A stretch of DNA of 40,000 nt from Tubiluchus corallicola (GCA_030141605.1 JAQGDQ010000800.1:12501-52500), one strand, 5' to 3'. Positions 20,614-31,856 are shown, counted from the stretch's first letter. Notes: generated from the letters alone by a model not told the origin. Translations and numbers: made by a program.

Positions 20614-20810
20614 TTAGTTGTCTTTTCTAAGTTTAGTATCTTTATTTGTCTTTATCCTGTATTCCATACATTCGTTCACTAGATTTCTAATTTCTAGCAA
20701 TCCTTCCCTTTTACTGTTCATTAATACATCTGAGTTCAAAATTTTTTTCCATTCTCCATATCTGTAACATCTAAGCATATGTTCAGTAGTGTCATCATCT
20801 TGCTCACAAA
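20614..20810 (-). mobile_element. Possible retroelement fragment with CCHC-like motif
   Basis: The minus strand reads CEQDDDTTEHMLRC, similar to the C-x2-C-x-D-T-x-E-H-x-L-x-x-C motif near the C-terminus of several non-LTR elements. It abuts an inverted copy of repeat family X. Evidence is limited to this motif. Confidence 0.3.
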
Positions 20811-21150
20811 TGTTTGCACTAATTGGTAAAATGTTACCGAGCAACTCACCTTCCCAGTATGCACCACTGACTCACCAAAAAACATATTTTTATTCTTACT
20901 GACAATTATAGAGTAATTTATACTTTTGCTTAGTTGGTGAAGATTTTGTAAAAAGCTGGGATAATTTTTCCAAACTTTACGCAATTATATCTAAACTTGT
21001 TTCAAGTCAACCTGCCATCAAAATTGCTGCACCTAGAGGTCACTGTGCGAGTTTAAATTTATAAGTTTTACACACCGTTACTGCAATGCAAGCCCTGTAT
21101 GCAATAAGACGGTATGTAGGTGATGCAAAATTTCAAGACAAATTTTTACC
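20810..21150 (-). repeat. Dispersed repeat family X, copy 2 (inverted)
   Basis: The reverse complement shares AAAATATGTTTTTTGGT, ATTTTACCAATT, GTTTGGAAAAATTAT and TAAATTTAAAC with 1807-2190. Confidence 0.65.
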
Positions 21151-21664
21151 TTTGTATGAGTAAAGAGTTTTCTTGTACTTTAAGTTCGTTTTGTTTTGTT
21201 TACCGTTTGCGTGCACTTGTACTATACACAGTGTTCTTCTTAAATCAACTTTAAACAAACAAACAACAAGTAAACAACTACAGGTATCATCTGTAAAATG
21301 GGTGGCCCAACCACATGCTTCACAAATTTTACACTTTTTTGCCAAATTACTGACTGCAGATGACAGAGTTATTTTTATTACTATTGGACAACAATAAAAA
21401 TGTCGTCAGCTAGACTTTTTGTCAATTAAATGTGAAATTTAGAGAGTGGTTAGATATTAAGCACGAGTTCGAAATAGTGCTTAGCCAACAAAGGCACCAC
21501 AGAAAGTGTCCAAGCTTGTCTGGAGCACACGAATGTCTGCATGCTTAAAGGTTGGTTTAATAGACAATATCCGATCATTGGTTATTGATCATACAGCGTA
21601 AAATTTATTATAAGTTACTATTACTATGTAAAAACATTTCGGATTAAACAAGACGTGATCTTAC
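21151..21664. other. Sequence beyond the last plexin exon, nothing recognised
   Basis: Minus-strand frames here were checked for a following plexin exon (IPT or PSI-2). A frame containing CEACGW was seen but does not fit the family. No repeat identified. Confidence 0.35.
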
Positions 21665-21777
21665 CACTTTTACTGTAGTGACCTGAAGCTGACTGGGCAC
21701 TACCTGCGTAATCTTGCTACACTTTCCCCCCTCTGTAATGAATCCAAGTAGACGAGCATTCAAGATGGCTGCTACAT
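21665..21777 (-). pseudogene. Plexin exon 5 with apparent +1 frameshift (end of PSI-1)
   Basis: The acceptor tttctttcag|ATG joins exon 4 in phase 2 and gives [20 protein letters not shown]6A3 run near 21725-21734 then throws the frame into TAG. One base later the frame resumes as [11 protein letters not shown], which fits the plexin C-x-x-I-x-x-V-x-P pattern. The exon is 113 nt, whereas a phase-0 donor (AAAGTG|gtaaga) would need 112. This is either a homopolymer sequencing error or a real inactivating indel. Confidence 0.6.
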
Positions 21778-21873
21778 CTGAAAGAAACAATATTCAAATT
21801 TATCTGACATGTTATAATAATAATCTCCCTTTCTCTCTCTCATTGTCTACCTCCCTCCTCCTCTCTCTCGCTT

Positions 21874-21955
<82 letters not shown>

Positions 21956-24900
21956 CCTCCCCCTCCCCCCCCTCCCTCCCTCTCTCCCTCCCTCCATCAC
22001 TATAGAAATTTTCAGGCACGACGGTAGCCACCATTCAGTTGAAAATTATGACGTAAGTGGTGGACTTCATAACTTTCTCATAAGCACATCGTAATTTTCC
22101 GAAAGCACGGCCTGCTTTAACTGCAGTTCTCCTTTTTTTGTAAAAACTTTTGACAGAAACTGACAGTACGATGTTTTCCTCCAGTTGACGAATGACGTCA
22201 TTGGTGGAATTGGGAGTACCCAAGCGTGAAACATTTACATCTTCGAGGTAATTTTACTAATGACACGAGGCGCTTATCACACTTTTATTACTAAATCATT
22301 TTAACATTTTTTGAGAACATTCAAATATATGACGATGTTCAATTATTATTTCTTCTTTCATTTATATCGTGTACATAGAAACGAACCTATGTGTGAAACT
22401 GAAATCAAAAAAACTTGGTACCTGTTTGTAGACGGGCACCATCCACAATAGGGGTTATGAGAGTCCAAACATTGCTCACAAGAACTGGCCTCATCACAGA
22501 CGTTTGTCCGTATTTTAGTTAACTGTAAGTAAACATTTGTTGGTTAGTACAGCTCAGTATAACCTAACTTACTAATATTACTAACATATAGCAGGCTGTT
22601 GGAGGGTGTGGCAATATGCTTTCACACTAAGGAAGGAAACCTTAATCAATTTCTGTGTCGCATCCGATTGGCAGACAATGAGCTATGTGATTCGATTCAA
22701 TTCAATTCAAAACGTGCATTTATTTCCATATTCATGATATAACTGAGGCAAGTAAATGTATTTAATTATCACAATGCAAATAGGATGGCGAAAGACCAAG
22801 AAGGTCAACTAGTCAAGCCATCCTTCAATGGATGTATGTGATTATTGGGATGACACTGTAGCTATTTCACTCATGAATAGTAGTGAAATTACATTATTAC
22901 TATTTTACTTAGCAACATGATCTGTTTAAAATTCACTAATCAATTTTAAATAACTGAAGGATGAAAATGCAATCAAAGATATCTAAACGTACAGGAAAAT
23001 GATGAAGAAAAAGCAATGGTAAGTAAAAGCCAAATAATGTGGTACAAATGAATATAAAAATGATCAAAATTCAAGCTGTCATATCGTCCATGTATAACTC
23101 AAAATGAGAAAAACATGCAAAATAATAATAATAATATTAAATAAAAAATGATAAAAATCAAATTAAATGAAGTGAAAAGCAAGTTATCCAATCAGAAATT
23201 TAAATAAACTTTCAAATAGGGAACTGTGACTGTGCACGGTCACCTCAGACACCAGATCATTTATTATTTTGTTGCCCATTGGTCAGCCAAAGGAAGAGGA
23301 GGCATTTTATGCTAGAATCAGCTGTCAAACAACAGATGTCATATTTTTGCAGCAGAACAAAAGTATAATTACTGCAGTTTTGGACTTGATGGCTAGTGGA
23401 AAGATGACTACATTGTGAAAACGTTAACTAATCGCTAGTATAGCTTTATTTACAGAACGACTATTAGACTGCTAGGATATTTTTGTTTACGTATATTTAC
23501 AAATTATCATTAGTTTACTTATCTACTAGAGTTATAGAAATTTAATGAACAACAATAGTGATGTAAAACTGAATTATAATTCGAATGTGATTCATTACAA
23601 CAACTTGGTAAAACTCTAAAATACCTAAACATTTTGTATACATTTCGTACATTCTAACATATTTGTTTATATGTATGCATTTGTTTATTTGTATATAATT
23701 TGTACAGTTGCTTTTATTTTTATGTGATTGTATTTATGTATTTATGTGTGTCACTAATATCTGTACATGGTTTCATTTTTAATACTGATGTACTGAGCCT
23801 GCAAATAGAGGCGTAATAAAAAATTTATCATCATCACTAATAGTACATTAGATAAACGACCGTACATTCAGAGCCATCTTACGAACAGAAGTGTAAAAAA
23901 TGCCAGTTTCGTTAGAGACGAAATGAAAAATAATTTTCTTTTTCCTTTTTTTACAATTACAAATGTAAAACTGTAGGACTGTAGTGGGCCTATCTATATC
24001 AAGGTCAAACATTATCCCAATTTGACTGTAAGGTCAAAGAATGTACCAGTTAAGTTATCACAACAAAAAACTTGCTTTTTAAATTTTACTATTTGTGTAC
24101 TGGCAAAAGTAGTGAAGTTGGTATCTTCTGTCCGGTCGAAATTTCGAGATGCTGTTTTCAAGATCAAAGGTCACATCAGTTTGGTCGAAAAGTCAAAATC
24201 ACATCAGTTTTGGTTATAAGGTCAAAGGTCATACAAGTTGGTTGCCACGTCACAAGGCTTCTTTTACCATTTTAATGTGCATGTAGTTGCTTCTTTACCG
24301 TAGAACAACTAGTGAAGTTTATACTATACCTTGCGCTGTGTCATAACATACAAATGCTTCTTGTCAAGGTCAAAGGTCATATCGGCATGAACGGGACTTC
24401 CTGGATCAACCTGTACCTCACCAAATTCCACGGCTTCATTCAGCGAATCCACTGCCACCTGTTTACCAAAAATCAAACGTACATATGCAAACCACATCAG
24501 CAGTCATAAGGCCCTAGAATGGATGTCCTAGGCCACGCGATCATATAGCTTGTAGCCAGGGCCTATTTCAGCCTAGGCGAGGCCAAGGGAAGTGGGGCGT
24601 GTGAGGCCCCATGGGGGGGTAGGTAGCGCTATCATGGTTGGCCCAGAAAATTTTTGAACTGCTAGAACGCCGGAGAAGCATTTTCGAAGAGAAAATATGG
24701 AGTTATACAGTTGTTAAAGGAAAGAACAATTGAAAGAAAAACTGCTTTATTCTCAAGATCAGTCCTTAGTACTTGTCAACACTGCCAAACGGCACGCGTG
24801 CGGCAAGAGAGAGAGGGAGAGAGGAGGCAGTATGTTCGCATAAAGCAAAAAAAAATGTTACCTTGGCGCGAGGCCCCCCTGGAGGGTGAGGCCTCGGGGA

Positions 24901-27900
24901 AGTATCCCCACTCCCCCCCCTTGAAATAGGCCCTGCTTGTAGCATAAAACTGATGTGAAGTTTAAAGAAGCAAGTTATCCTGTACATATCCTGTAAAATT
25001 TTCATACGAAAATGACAGCTTCATTTTATGATATGCAAGTTCTCAACATATTAAATAAATTTCTTTCAAACTTTTCGTTACTTTAATATCTGCATGAAAT
25101 GGGCATCAGAATAATAACATTTTGAAGCCAAAGAGGCAGAAAGACGTACAAACGATGATGTTCCAATTCCAATTCAATTAAAATTCAGCGAGTTTTATGC
25201 AGTTTTAACATTTCAATTAATCTGTGGTCTTAGTGTTGGCAGTAAACTAGTGTTGCTTTGGAGGCAAACTGGTGTAGGTTACTGCACCAGTGCTCTTGGA
25301 ATTGCTTGCTTTACATTTAAGGCCTACGGACAAAATGCCTTGCAAGAGTAATTGTCTTTCTAAGCCCAAAAGGTGGTCTAATAAGTGCGTCCAAATGTAT
25401 TGCTGCTGAGACGTAGAGCTTAGCAAGTAATTTTGAACTATTTAACAAAAATGATATTTCTCTATCCGAAGTTTTATGAAAACAACTTTGGATTGGGTGT
25501 AGAATGATGACTTGAATGAGCAAATAAACGGATGAACAAACAGACAAACAAGCAACTAAACAACTGGAATGCTTATACAGGACTCCACACATGCATCTCA
25601 ACACAGCTGCACTTCTGATTACCCTAAAAGGAATTTTTTAATGGCGTTACAAAATGCAAATCGTTACCTGCGATGAATCTTTATTTTGACAAATCTTTAC
25701 AATCTCGTTGTGCAAAAACCTGAATGTCAAAAACAACTAGGCGTTACATGACAGCTGACACGCTCGCTCATATGAACCCACCTTTGCTATTAGCAGAAGT
25801 GTTACTTCTAGTATTACTTAAAATTGGATAAATAGGAAAGTCAGGAAAGCATTGGCCAGTGAAGTTATGATAAGAGGACAGTTACTAACAACATTTCGTT
25901 TGTTGTATAACAGAAATACATCCCAACTACTACAGTAAATAAATAAACAACACCTAACTAAGCTTAACAGCAAGTAAAGAACAGTAAGTAAACAAAACTC
26001 TCTGTACATGGCATCGACAAAATATATCCCAACTACTGCAAGCAGTTGCTAACAGCATTTCGTACGTGGTGTAACAGAAGCACATATCAACTACTACTAC
26101 ATGCAAAAATTGACAATATGAAAGTAAGCTTTTGCAACGTGGCATACATGAAGTACATCCCAACTACTGCAATCAGTTGCTAACAGCATTTCGTACGTGG
26201 TGTAACAGAAACACATCCTAACTACTACATGCAAAAATGAACAACATGAAAGTAAGCTTTTGTAACGTGGCGTACATGAAGTACATCCCAACTACTGCAA
26301 TCAGTTGCTAACAGCATTTCGTACGTGGTGTAACAGAAGCGCAGCCTAACTACTACATGCAAAAATGAACTACATGAAAGTAAGCTTTTGCAACGTAGCA
26401 TACATAAAGTACATCCCAACTACTGCAATCAGTTGCCAACAGCATTTTGTACGTGGTGTAACAGAAGCACATCCTAACTACTACATGCAAAAATGAACAA
26501 CATGAAAGTAAGCTTTTGCAACGTGGCATACATGAAGTACATCACAACTACTGCAGCAGTTACTAACAACACTCCATCACAAAGTTCTGCCACAATCAAA
26601 AGCAAACAACAACCACGTAAGCTCTCCATGGGTGATATAACAGAAACGCATCCCAACTACTGCAGTCAAAAACAAGCAACACTCACACATGCTTTCCGTG
26701 CGAGGCACACATGCAACGCATTCTATCTACTGCACTCATTTACTAACAAATAACATTGCAGGCTCTGACATGACAGCGCAAATAGCAACGTTTTCCATTT
26801 TATGGCCGTGAAATTGGACATTTTGAATCAGACCATTAGCAATTAGTCGCCGCGGGGAAACATAAATTCACTAAATTACACTTACGTCTTCTTCGGACGA
26901 TACCAATTGATACTGGAGGGGTGAGCAGTCATCAGATGGATATCAATAAATCAATTACGCTTGTGTATGCCCAATGTAATGCAATGTTCACAACGTGTTG
27001 CGAATAACTGTTTTATAATCAAAAGAATGGCTCTGGATTTGTAAAACAGATTCAGTTGATCAGAATTTCTTTACTAATAAAAGTTTTTACTCAAAACAAC
27101 CCGCCCAGCACCCCAGGAAAACGTCTTTTGCACTTATGTGGGCAAAAAAACAGGAATAGTCGACTCTGCGCGACTTTACCAAATCAAGTCTAGTACAGGA
27201 AATTTGCCAGACAGGATAAGCAAGCCTGATAATGCGAAGAAGGGGTGATTTAGCAGGATGATAGCACCTTTAATGTGATATGCGTTTCAGTAAATGCTAA
27301 CCTTAATGTGCCACATTAATTTGCATTTTTCGTGAGCTTAACGATGCCAAGAAAAAAAAGCGACAAACTGCGAGACAAGAGAAAGGAAAGCAGACAAGCA
27401 GCCGGACAAACAGACAGACAAACATCAAAATGTTTATATACATAAGTGTCACAACTGTGTTAAATATATGGAACCTTTAAGAATATCTATAGTTTAAAGG
27501 CCTAACCACATTTTACTGCATAAACGCAAGTGATTGGCTGAACAATTCATGTAAAGGCTGGCTCACACAATCAGACAACTTCCTGTTATAGCGAGGTTAA
27601 TAACAGATACGTCGTTCCCAAGAGCTCAATGTAATCACTTCCCTTACTAAGTGCACATCCTATTTCTATTGGCTTAGGGCGGATCCATTATAATAAAATG
27701 AAATTAACCATATGCTGCGCCCCTACTAATTAAGATCTTATCAAACGTGCCATGAAAGGACATTAAAGAAAATTTTCCAAGGAATGACAGATGTTACAAA
27801 ATGACAGAATGCAGTAACGTCCAAAACTGGAAGTTACTTTCTATTATTAAGAACAAACTTCAATAAAGTTCAGCATACGCACGCCACGCTGCGTGGACAC

Positions 27901-30900
27901 GCCCCCAATCAAGTTATCTCCTTTTGGCGACCTCAGACTTGTAAGAATTAACAGGGGAATTTTGTGGAAGTATAGTACATTCTAGTAGTAAGAATGCTAT
28001 TCAATCTAATCTATTCTAATCAGATGCTTTTCTCCACAGTCAGAAGACAAATACAGCATTTAAAAAACAACAGTCAGTTTACAATAGGAGCAATAAGACG
28101 TCGTGGGTCTACCTTACCTAAGCGGATGTATATGCGACCGGAACTATTTTTTGCTGAAAGCTCAGCTAAGTTATATGTACACTTAGTTCATTTTAAGGAA
28201 CAACTTGGAGAATTGCATTTCCACCCTTCTAGAGCTTAAAGCACAAGAAAAAGCTCTTTATAAATAAGGCTAAAATAGTTTGTCTTGAAACTTTATATCA
28301 CCTACATATTGTCTTATTGCTCACACAGCTTACATTAGCAGTAATGCTGTATAAACCATGTAAATTTAAACACCCACAACGACCATTAGGTGCAGCCATT
28401 TTAACATTAAGTCATTTAAAAAATTTACATAACATTGCGTGAAGTTTTAGATTTAAAAATTTAGATAACATTGTGGCGCACTGATTTACCAAAACACACA
28501 TTATTCATCTTATTGATAATATAAAATAATTTGTAGTTTTACTTAGTTAGTAAAATATGTGTTACGAATGCTCTGTTTATTTTTTCAAACTTTACGCAAT
28601 GTTATCTAAACTTCTTTCAAATCACTTACTGTTAAAATGGCTTCTCCAACTGTCATCAATGGAGTTTAAATTTATAAGTTTTATACAGCATTACTGTTAC
28701 CAAAATTGTCTGTTTTTTAGTGGCCTAAACATACCTTCTTGACAAGGCCGTCTTCGGTACCAATGAACACCACAGTGTTGCCTTCGACGGTTGTCACGGC
28801 AACCGATGTCAACAAGGTATCTGTATAACTGATGACAGGCATTGTCGAAACTGCCAGAGAACCGTTCAGGTATGGAGACAGCGGATCACACAGCTGACTT
28901 TCCACGGAGAGCTGACTATTTTCCTGAAAGATGCAACATCTGCTAGAAACGTATGCCATACATGCATAGCTACTACTCAGCATCATATAGTTAAAAATTT
29001 ATACACCATAAATTGACTAAAACTTTATTTTGGTTTATCGAAAAAGAAAATAAAAAAAATGCAATAAAAAACAAACAATAAAAATTATAGTTAATGGCAA
29101 TATTTATAAAGAGTTATAAAACATATCTGTATGATTTGTTTATTTATTATATATTTAAAAAATATTTACAAGAAATTATAAAATGTGAAAACAGCACAGA
29201 ATAAAATTACAGATAAAAACGACTAAATGATAAATTACTGATAAAAGCACAAAGAGCCAAAACCATTTACAGGTGTTTATTAAAAGACGAATGATTAGTG
29301 AGATTTAGATTATTTAAACAGTTTTTTAAAAGTTTGCTACCATGAGCACAGATCTAGGGGGCACCACCAACAGACACAAGGACTTAATTCCGGATTTTAA
29401 TTATTCTGTGTGAGAAAAAGTTTTTAAAAGAATCAAGTCTGCAGTGAGTGAGTGCAACTTTAAGCGGTGACTCGTACTTAAATAATTAACTAGATAAAGG
29501 TGCTTTGATAAAAAATACATCTTTGTCTAACGTACTGTTTCCATGTAATATTGAATAACACATAGCCAAATCACAGTCTATACAATACATCAATTTGAAA
29601 AAAAAACGCCAGTTCGATGTCACTTCCTATTACAGCTTATATTTTGCAATATACAATTGAAGTTGTTTTATACTAGACACAGGGTAGGATTACTTTATAG
29701 ACTAGCATAGGCTGCAACCCAGGACCCCATTTTACATAACAAACAAAAGATATCTGTTTTAGCTTGTTTAAAGAATTCACAATAAGTTTACTTCAATTCA
29801 AAAGGGGAGTAGGCGACTTAGAAGGTGGCTCCGTCTGAGGGGGAGAGAGAAATGAAAGGGATTTCCCTTTTTGAAGGAATGTAGCTGAAGAACACTAAAG
29901 AGAAGTCACTAAAGCAAGCACAAAAATGTACACTGCAATTCTAAACTAGAGAAAGCAATGTTGAAATTTTCCAGACATATGGCAGGGTTCCCACAGAATT
30001 TCAAAATAAATTTCCCTGACTTTTCCCTGACCAAATATTGATTTTCCATGACCAAGATCAGCAGAAATTGTAGTACCAGTATAAACATTCAACCATTTTT
30101 GTGTATGGACATTCATACATATGCTGATATACAATGTGTCGGCACAGTTGCAGTAGTGCTAACGAAATTACACTAATCACATAACCTAATCCAATCGTTA
30201 TCAAGTGAAAAATATGTTTGGAAAACTATCAGTTCACGGTGATTATTTTTGCAACCCTTTCCAATTTCCCCGACTTTTTGCCCCATTTTCATCATTTTCC
30301 CTGACTTTTTACCAAATTATCTTTTTCCCTGACTTTTCCATGACTTTCCAAGATAGCATGTATTTTCAAGGATTTTCCCTGACGCATGGAAACTAACCGA
30401 CTAACGAAAGTACTTTTCCTCACCTCACAATATTGAGAAACGTGAGCATTTATCCAAGCAATGGGCTGGCTGTCGGCACTCCCCATCAGGCACTGCTCCA
30501 CATTGTTTCTGAACACTTGTTCTATACCTGCGAGACTGTACACGCACAGGGCAGAAGACGGCGTGTGATTCCACGAAAACACAGCAAATATCACATAACT
30601 GTCATTTGCAACTCCCAAATCTATCACTAGGTGTCCTCGAATCTTTACCACGCTTGCGGCCCGTAGAATGTTGTACTCGCCGCACCTCAATGACGCCTCA
30701 CTGAACGATTTATACCCCGGATCGCTCTCACACACCCGGTAAATTTTCGACCCCCTGTGACTGTCAACTGAGGTGGGTCCCGGTTTAGCATCAGGTGTGA
30801 TGGCTAGCAGGTAACTAAAACTATTTGCGGTAAATCCGTGAACATATGTGATTGGATACTGTATCAACGAATCGTCTGACATTTCTACAAAAGTTTTCGA

Positions 30901-31588
30901 CGTCGTTATGTCGTCGTGCGTGGCAAATACATCACCACCATCGAGAAACCGTGAGCTTACGGCCGGAATTAAATGGCGATATTGACCGTTAGTTTCCACC
31001 TTCCCGTCTGCTTCACGTGTAGCAACAGTGGTCCCGACGACCATGACGCGTTCGCGAAAGATACCGGGCGGACCTGGCGCGAGAAATGCCACGGTCGAAG
31101 CCGTTGCATTGTTAGCAGCAACAGCCTCCCCACCATGGTGGATAACACTTCTGATGTTCGAGACATTACGTATTTCGCACGCCCCCTGCAGGGCACTTCC
31201 ACAAAAAATTAACCTATTGCTCAATTCATCTAGAAGCAATATTTTATTGTAGTTGTCAGTTGGCATGCGGTGCTGTTGACCTTCGCAAGTTCTAGGAGGT
31301 GGCGGGCAGTCCGGATTATCGTCAACCGGACCGGTAGTAACAACGGCGCTCCTCGACAGATTTAAATCTAGTTGAATGAGCCTGTTAACGCCACCTATGT
31401 AAATATTCCCTGTCCTGCTATCGACAACTGCATGATTTAGTACAACGTCACTGGTAAACGTTGCTGCAATGAACTCACTACAATAGGAAAGCCTGGATAG
31501 TGCAGAAATAATGGTCCAGAGGAGTAACAACTGGCTCCACTTGGCGGGAGAGAGGCATGTCTCTCTCATGTTGCATTATCTACTTCAT
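21665..31588 (-). CDS. Plexin, N-terminal part: signal peptide, Sema domain, PSI-1 (5 exons; frameshift in exon 5)
   Basis: Plexins are single-pass receptors for semaphorins in axon guidance and morphogenesis. Coding exons are 31569-30424, 28923-28735, 24458-24330, 22522-22422 and 21777-21665, with phases 0, 0, 0 and 2 at the first four junctions. Residues 1-30 look like a signal peptide. The Sema domain shows [53 protein letters not shown] and [11 protein letters not shown]. Then come [23 protein letters not shown], and a PSI domain with [16 protein letters not shown]. Exon 5 gives [11 protein letters not shown] but needs a one-base shift to reach [13 protein letters not shown] repeats, PSI-2/3, the membrane segment and the GAP domain are not seen. 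It may be a plexin with distant exons, a sequencing error, or a partial pseudogene. Confidence 0.8.
21830..21995 (+). repeat. (CT)n microsatellite with C-rich flank
   Basis: A CT dinucleotide run of roughly 70 bases or more followed by CCCTCCCT units, in plexin intron 4. Frames across it are low-complexity artefacts. Confidence 0.95.
22422..22522 (-). CDS. Plexin exon 4 (PSI-1 core)
   Basis: The acceptor acttacag|TTAACT and donor AACAG|gtacca bound 101 nt encoding [15 protein letters not shown] then [18 protein letters not shown]. The C-x2-C ... C-G-W-C spacing is the PSI signature directly after the Sema domain. Confidence 0.8.
22685..22850 (-). mobile_element. Retroposon 3' end with (TTGAA)n tail
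   Basis: The minus strand reads GGAAATAAATGCACGTTTTG followed by TTGAA repeats, the usual form of a LINE or SINE 3' end. No coding sequence is preserved. Confidence 0.4.
23640..23838 (+). mobile_element. LINE 3' UTR fragment with (ATC)n tail
   Basis: T-rich sequence ends GAGCCTGCAAATAGAGGCGT, then AATAAA and a short ATCATCATC tail. This matches the layout of LINE 3' ends and lies in plexin intron 3. Confidence 0.45.
24330..24458 (-). CDS. Plexin exon 3 (end of the Sema propeller)
   Basis: The acceptor gtaaacag|GTGGCA and donor CGCAAG|gtatag bound 129 nt, phase 0 at both ends. It encodes [30 protein letters not shown] and [11 protein letters not shown]. The V-D-P-G-x-P-V-x-x-D-M-x-F ... L-Y-V-M pattern is a hallmark of the plexin Sema domain's last blade. 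Confidence 0.85.
24557..24935. mobile_element. hAT-type MITE with perfect 8-bp target duplication
   Basis: Terminal inverted repeats CAGGGCCTATTTCA (left) and TGAAATAGGCCCTG (right) are flanked by identical CTTGTAGC (24549-24556 and 24936-24943). The CAGGG ends and 8-bp duplication are hAT hallmarks. The 379-bp GC-rich interior has no transposase. It lies in plexin intron 2. Confidence 0.85.
24944..25890. other. Plexin intron 2 sequence, nothing recognised
   Basis: No exon, RNA gene or clear repeat was seen. Confidence 0.35.
26015..26560 (+). repeat. 128-bp satellite with 64-bp half-units
   Basis: Strings CATCCCAACTACTGCAATCA and GTACGTGGTGTAACAGAA recur every ~128 bp (near 26028, 26157, 26284, 26412, 26540). 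Each unit splits into two diverged ~64-bp halves, the other reading CATCCTAACTACTACATGCA. Degenerate copies spread to about 25900 and 26750. Minus-strand frames across it repeat because of the array. Confidence 0.85.
26760..28230. other. Plexin intron 2 sequence, nothing certain
   Basis: No coding exon is required here by the plexin frame. A possible 27-nt exon at 26887-26913 is discussed among rejected items. CACCCCTACTAATT near 27720 resembles repeat fragments at 4350 and 7780. Confidence 0.35.
28238..28710. repeat. Dispersed repeat family X, foldback copy
   Basis: Positions 28238-28560 follow 1807-2190 in the same orientation. Positions 28575-28710 carry the same sequence inverted (TTTCAAACTTTACGCAATG, GTTTAAATTTATAAG). 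The block can therefore form a hairpin. It lies just beyond plexin exon 2. Confidence 0.6.
28735..28923 (-). CDS. Plexin exon 2 (Sema domain)
   Basis: The acceptor catctttcag|GAAAAT and donor AAGAAG|gtatgt bound 189 nt, phase 0 at both ends. It encodes [27 protein letters not shown] and [14 protein letters not shown]. The L-T-S-V ... V-V-F-I-G-T-x-D-G-x-x-K-K string is diagnostic of plexin/MET Sema domains. Confidence 0.85.
28990..29980. other. AT-rich part of plexin intron 1, nothing recognised
   Basis: Strong AT bias; no coding, RNA or clear repeat feature. Confidence 0.4.
29982..30395. repeat. 'TTTCCCTGACTTTTCC' interspersed repeat
   Basis: It begins AGGGTTCCCACAGAATTTC and carries several TTCCCTGACTTTT words up to 30380, ending CCCTGACGCATGGAAAC. 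The left part also occurs at 6725-6825. It touches the exon 1 donor side of plexin intron 1. Confidence 0.5.
30424..31588 (-). CDS. Plexin exon 1 (signal peptide and most of the Sema domain)
   Basis: The ATG at 31569 precedes a hydrophobic stretch ([11 protein letters not shown]) and then [16 protein letters not shown]. The 382 codons up to TGTGAG|gtgagg contain [33 protein letters not shown] and [16 protein letters not shown]. An acceptor (tttttttcag) lies 20 bp upstream of the ATG, at 31589-31590, so a non-coding 5' exon probably exists further right. Confidence 0.85.
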
Positions 31589-31718
31589 CTGAAAAAAATG
31601 AGCACGTGGTAATTAAGAGTTCTACACTTCTGATCTTTGTTTTTTAATTTCGTAGGGGGTGTGCACATATCAGATTTATTATAAATAATACCAGACACCA
31701 ATCTCTAACTGATCTCTG

Positions 31719-31825
31719 GTGACTATTACTCTCACTCTCTCTGTCTACACACCTCCCTGCCTCTCCCTCCCCTCGCTCTCTCTCTCCCCCCTCTCTCTCT
31801 CTCTCTCCCTCTCTTTCTGTCTCTC

Positions 31826-31856
<31 letters not shown>

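Noticed and set aside
21133-21345. Minus-strand frame with CEACGW as a further plexin PSI exon
   Set aside because: Cys spacing does not fit PSI-2 and an IPT domain should intervene; the rest of the frame shows no plexin similarity.
21714-22034. Arg/Glu- or Ser/Leu-rich frames across the CT tract
   Set aside because: Low-complexity artefacts of the dinucleotide repeat inside plexin intron 4; the same applies to 31644-31999.
25954-26419. Series of similar 64-69-codon minus-strand frames
   Set aside because: They repeat because the DNA is a 128-bp satellite, not because of a gene family.
26887-26913. Possible 27-nt plexin microexon (ccctccag|TATCAATTGG ... GAAGAC|gtaagt, minus strand)
   Set aside because: The splice sites look good and the phase fits, but exon 2 joins exon 3 directly to give [10 protein letters not shown], which already matches the family without it.
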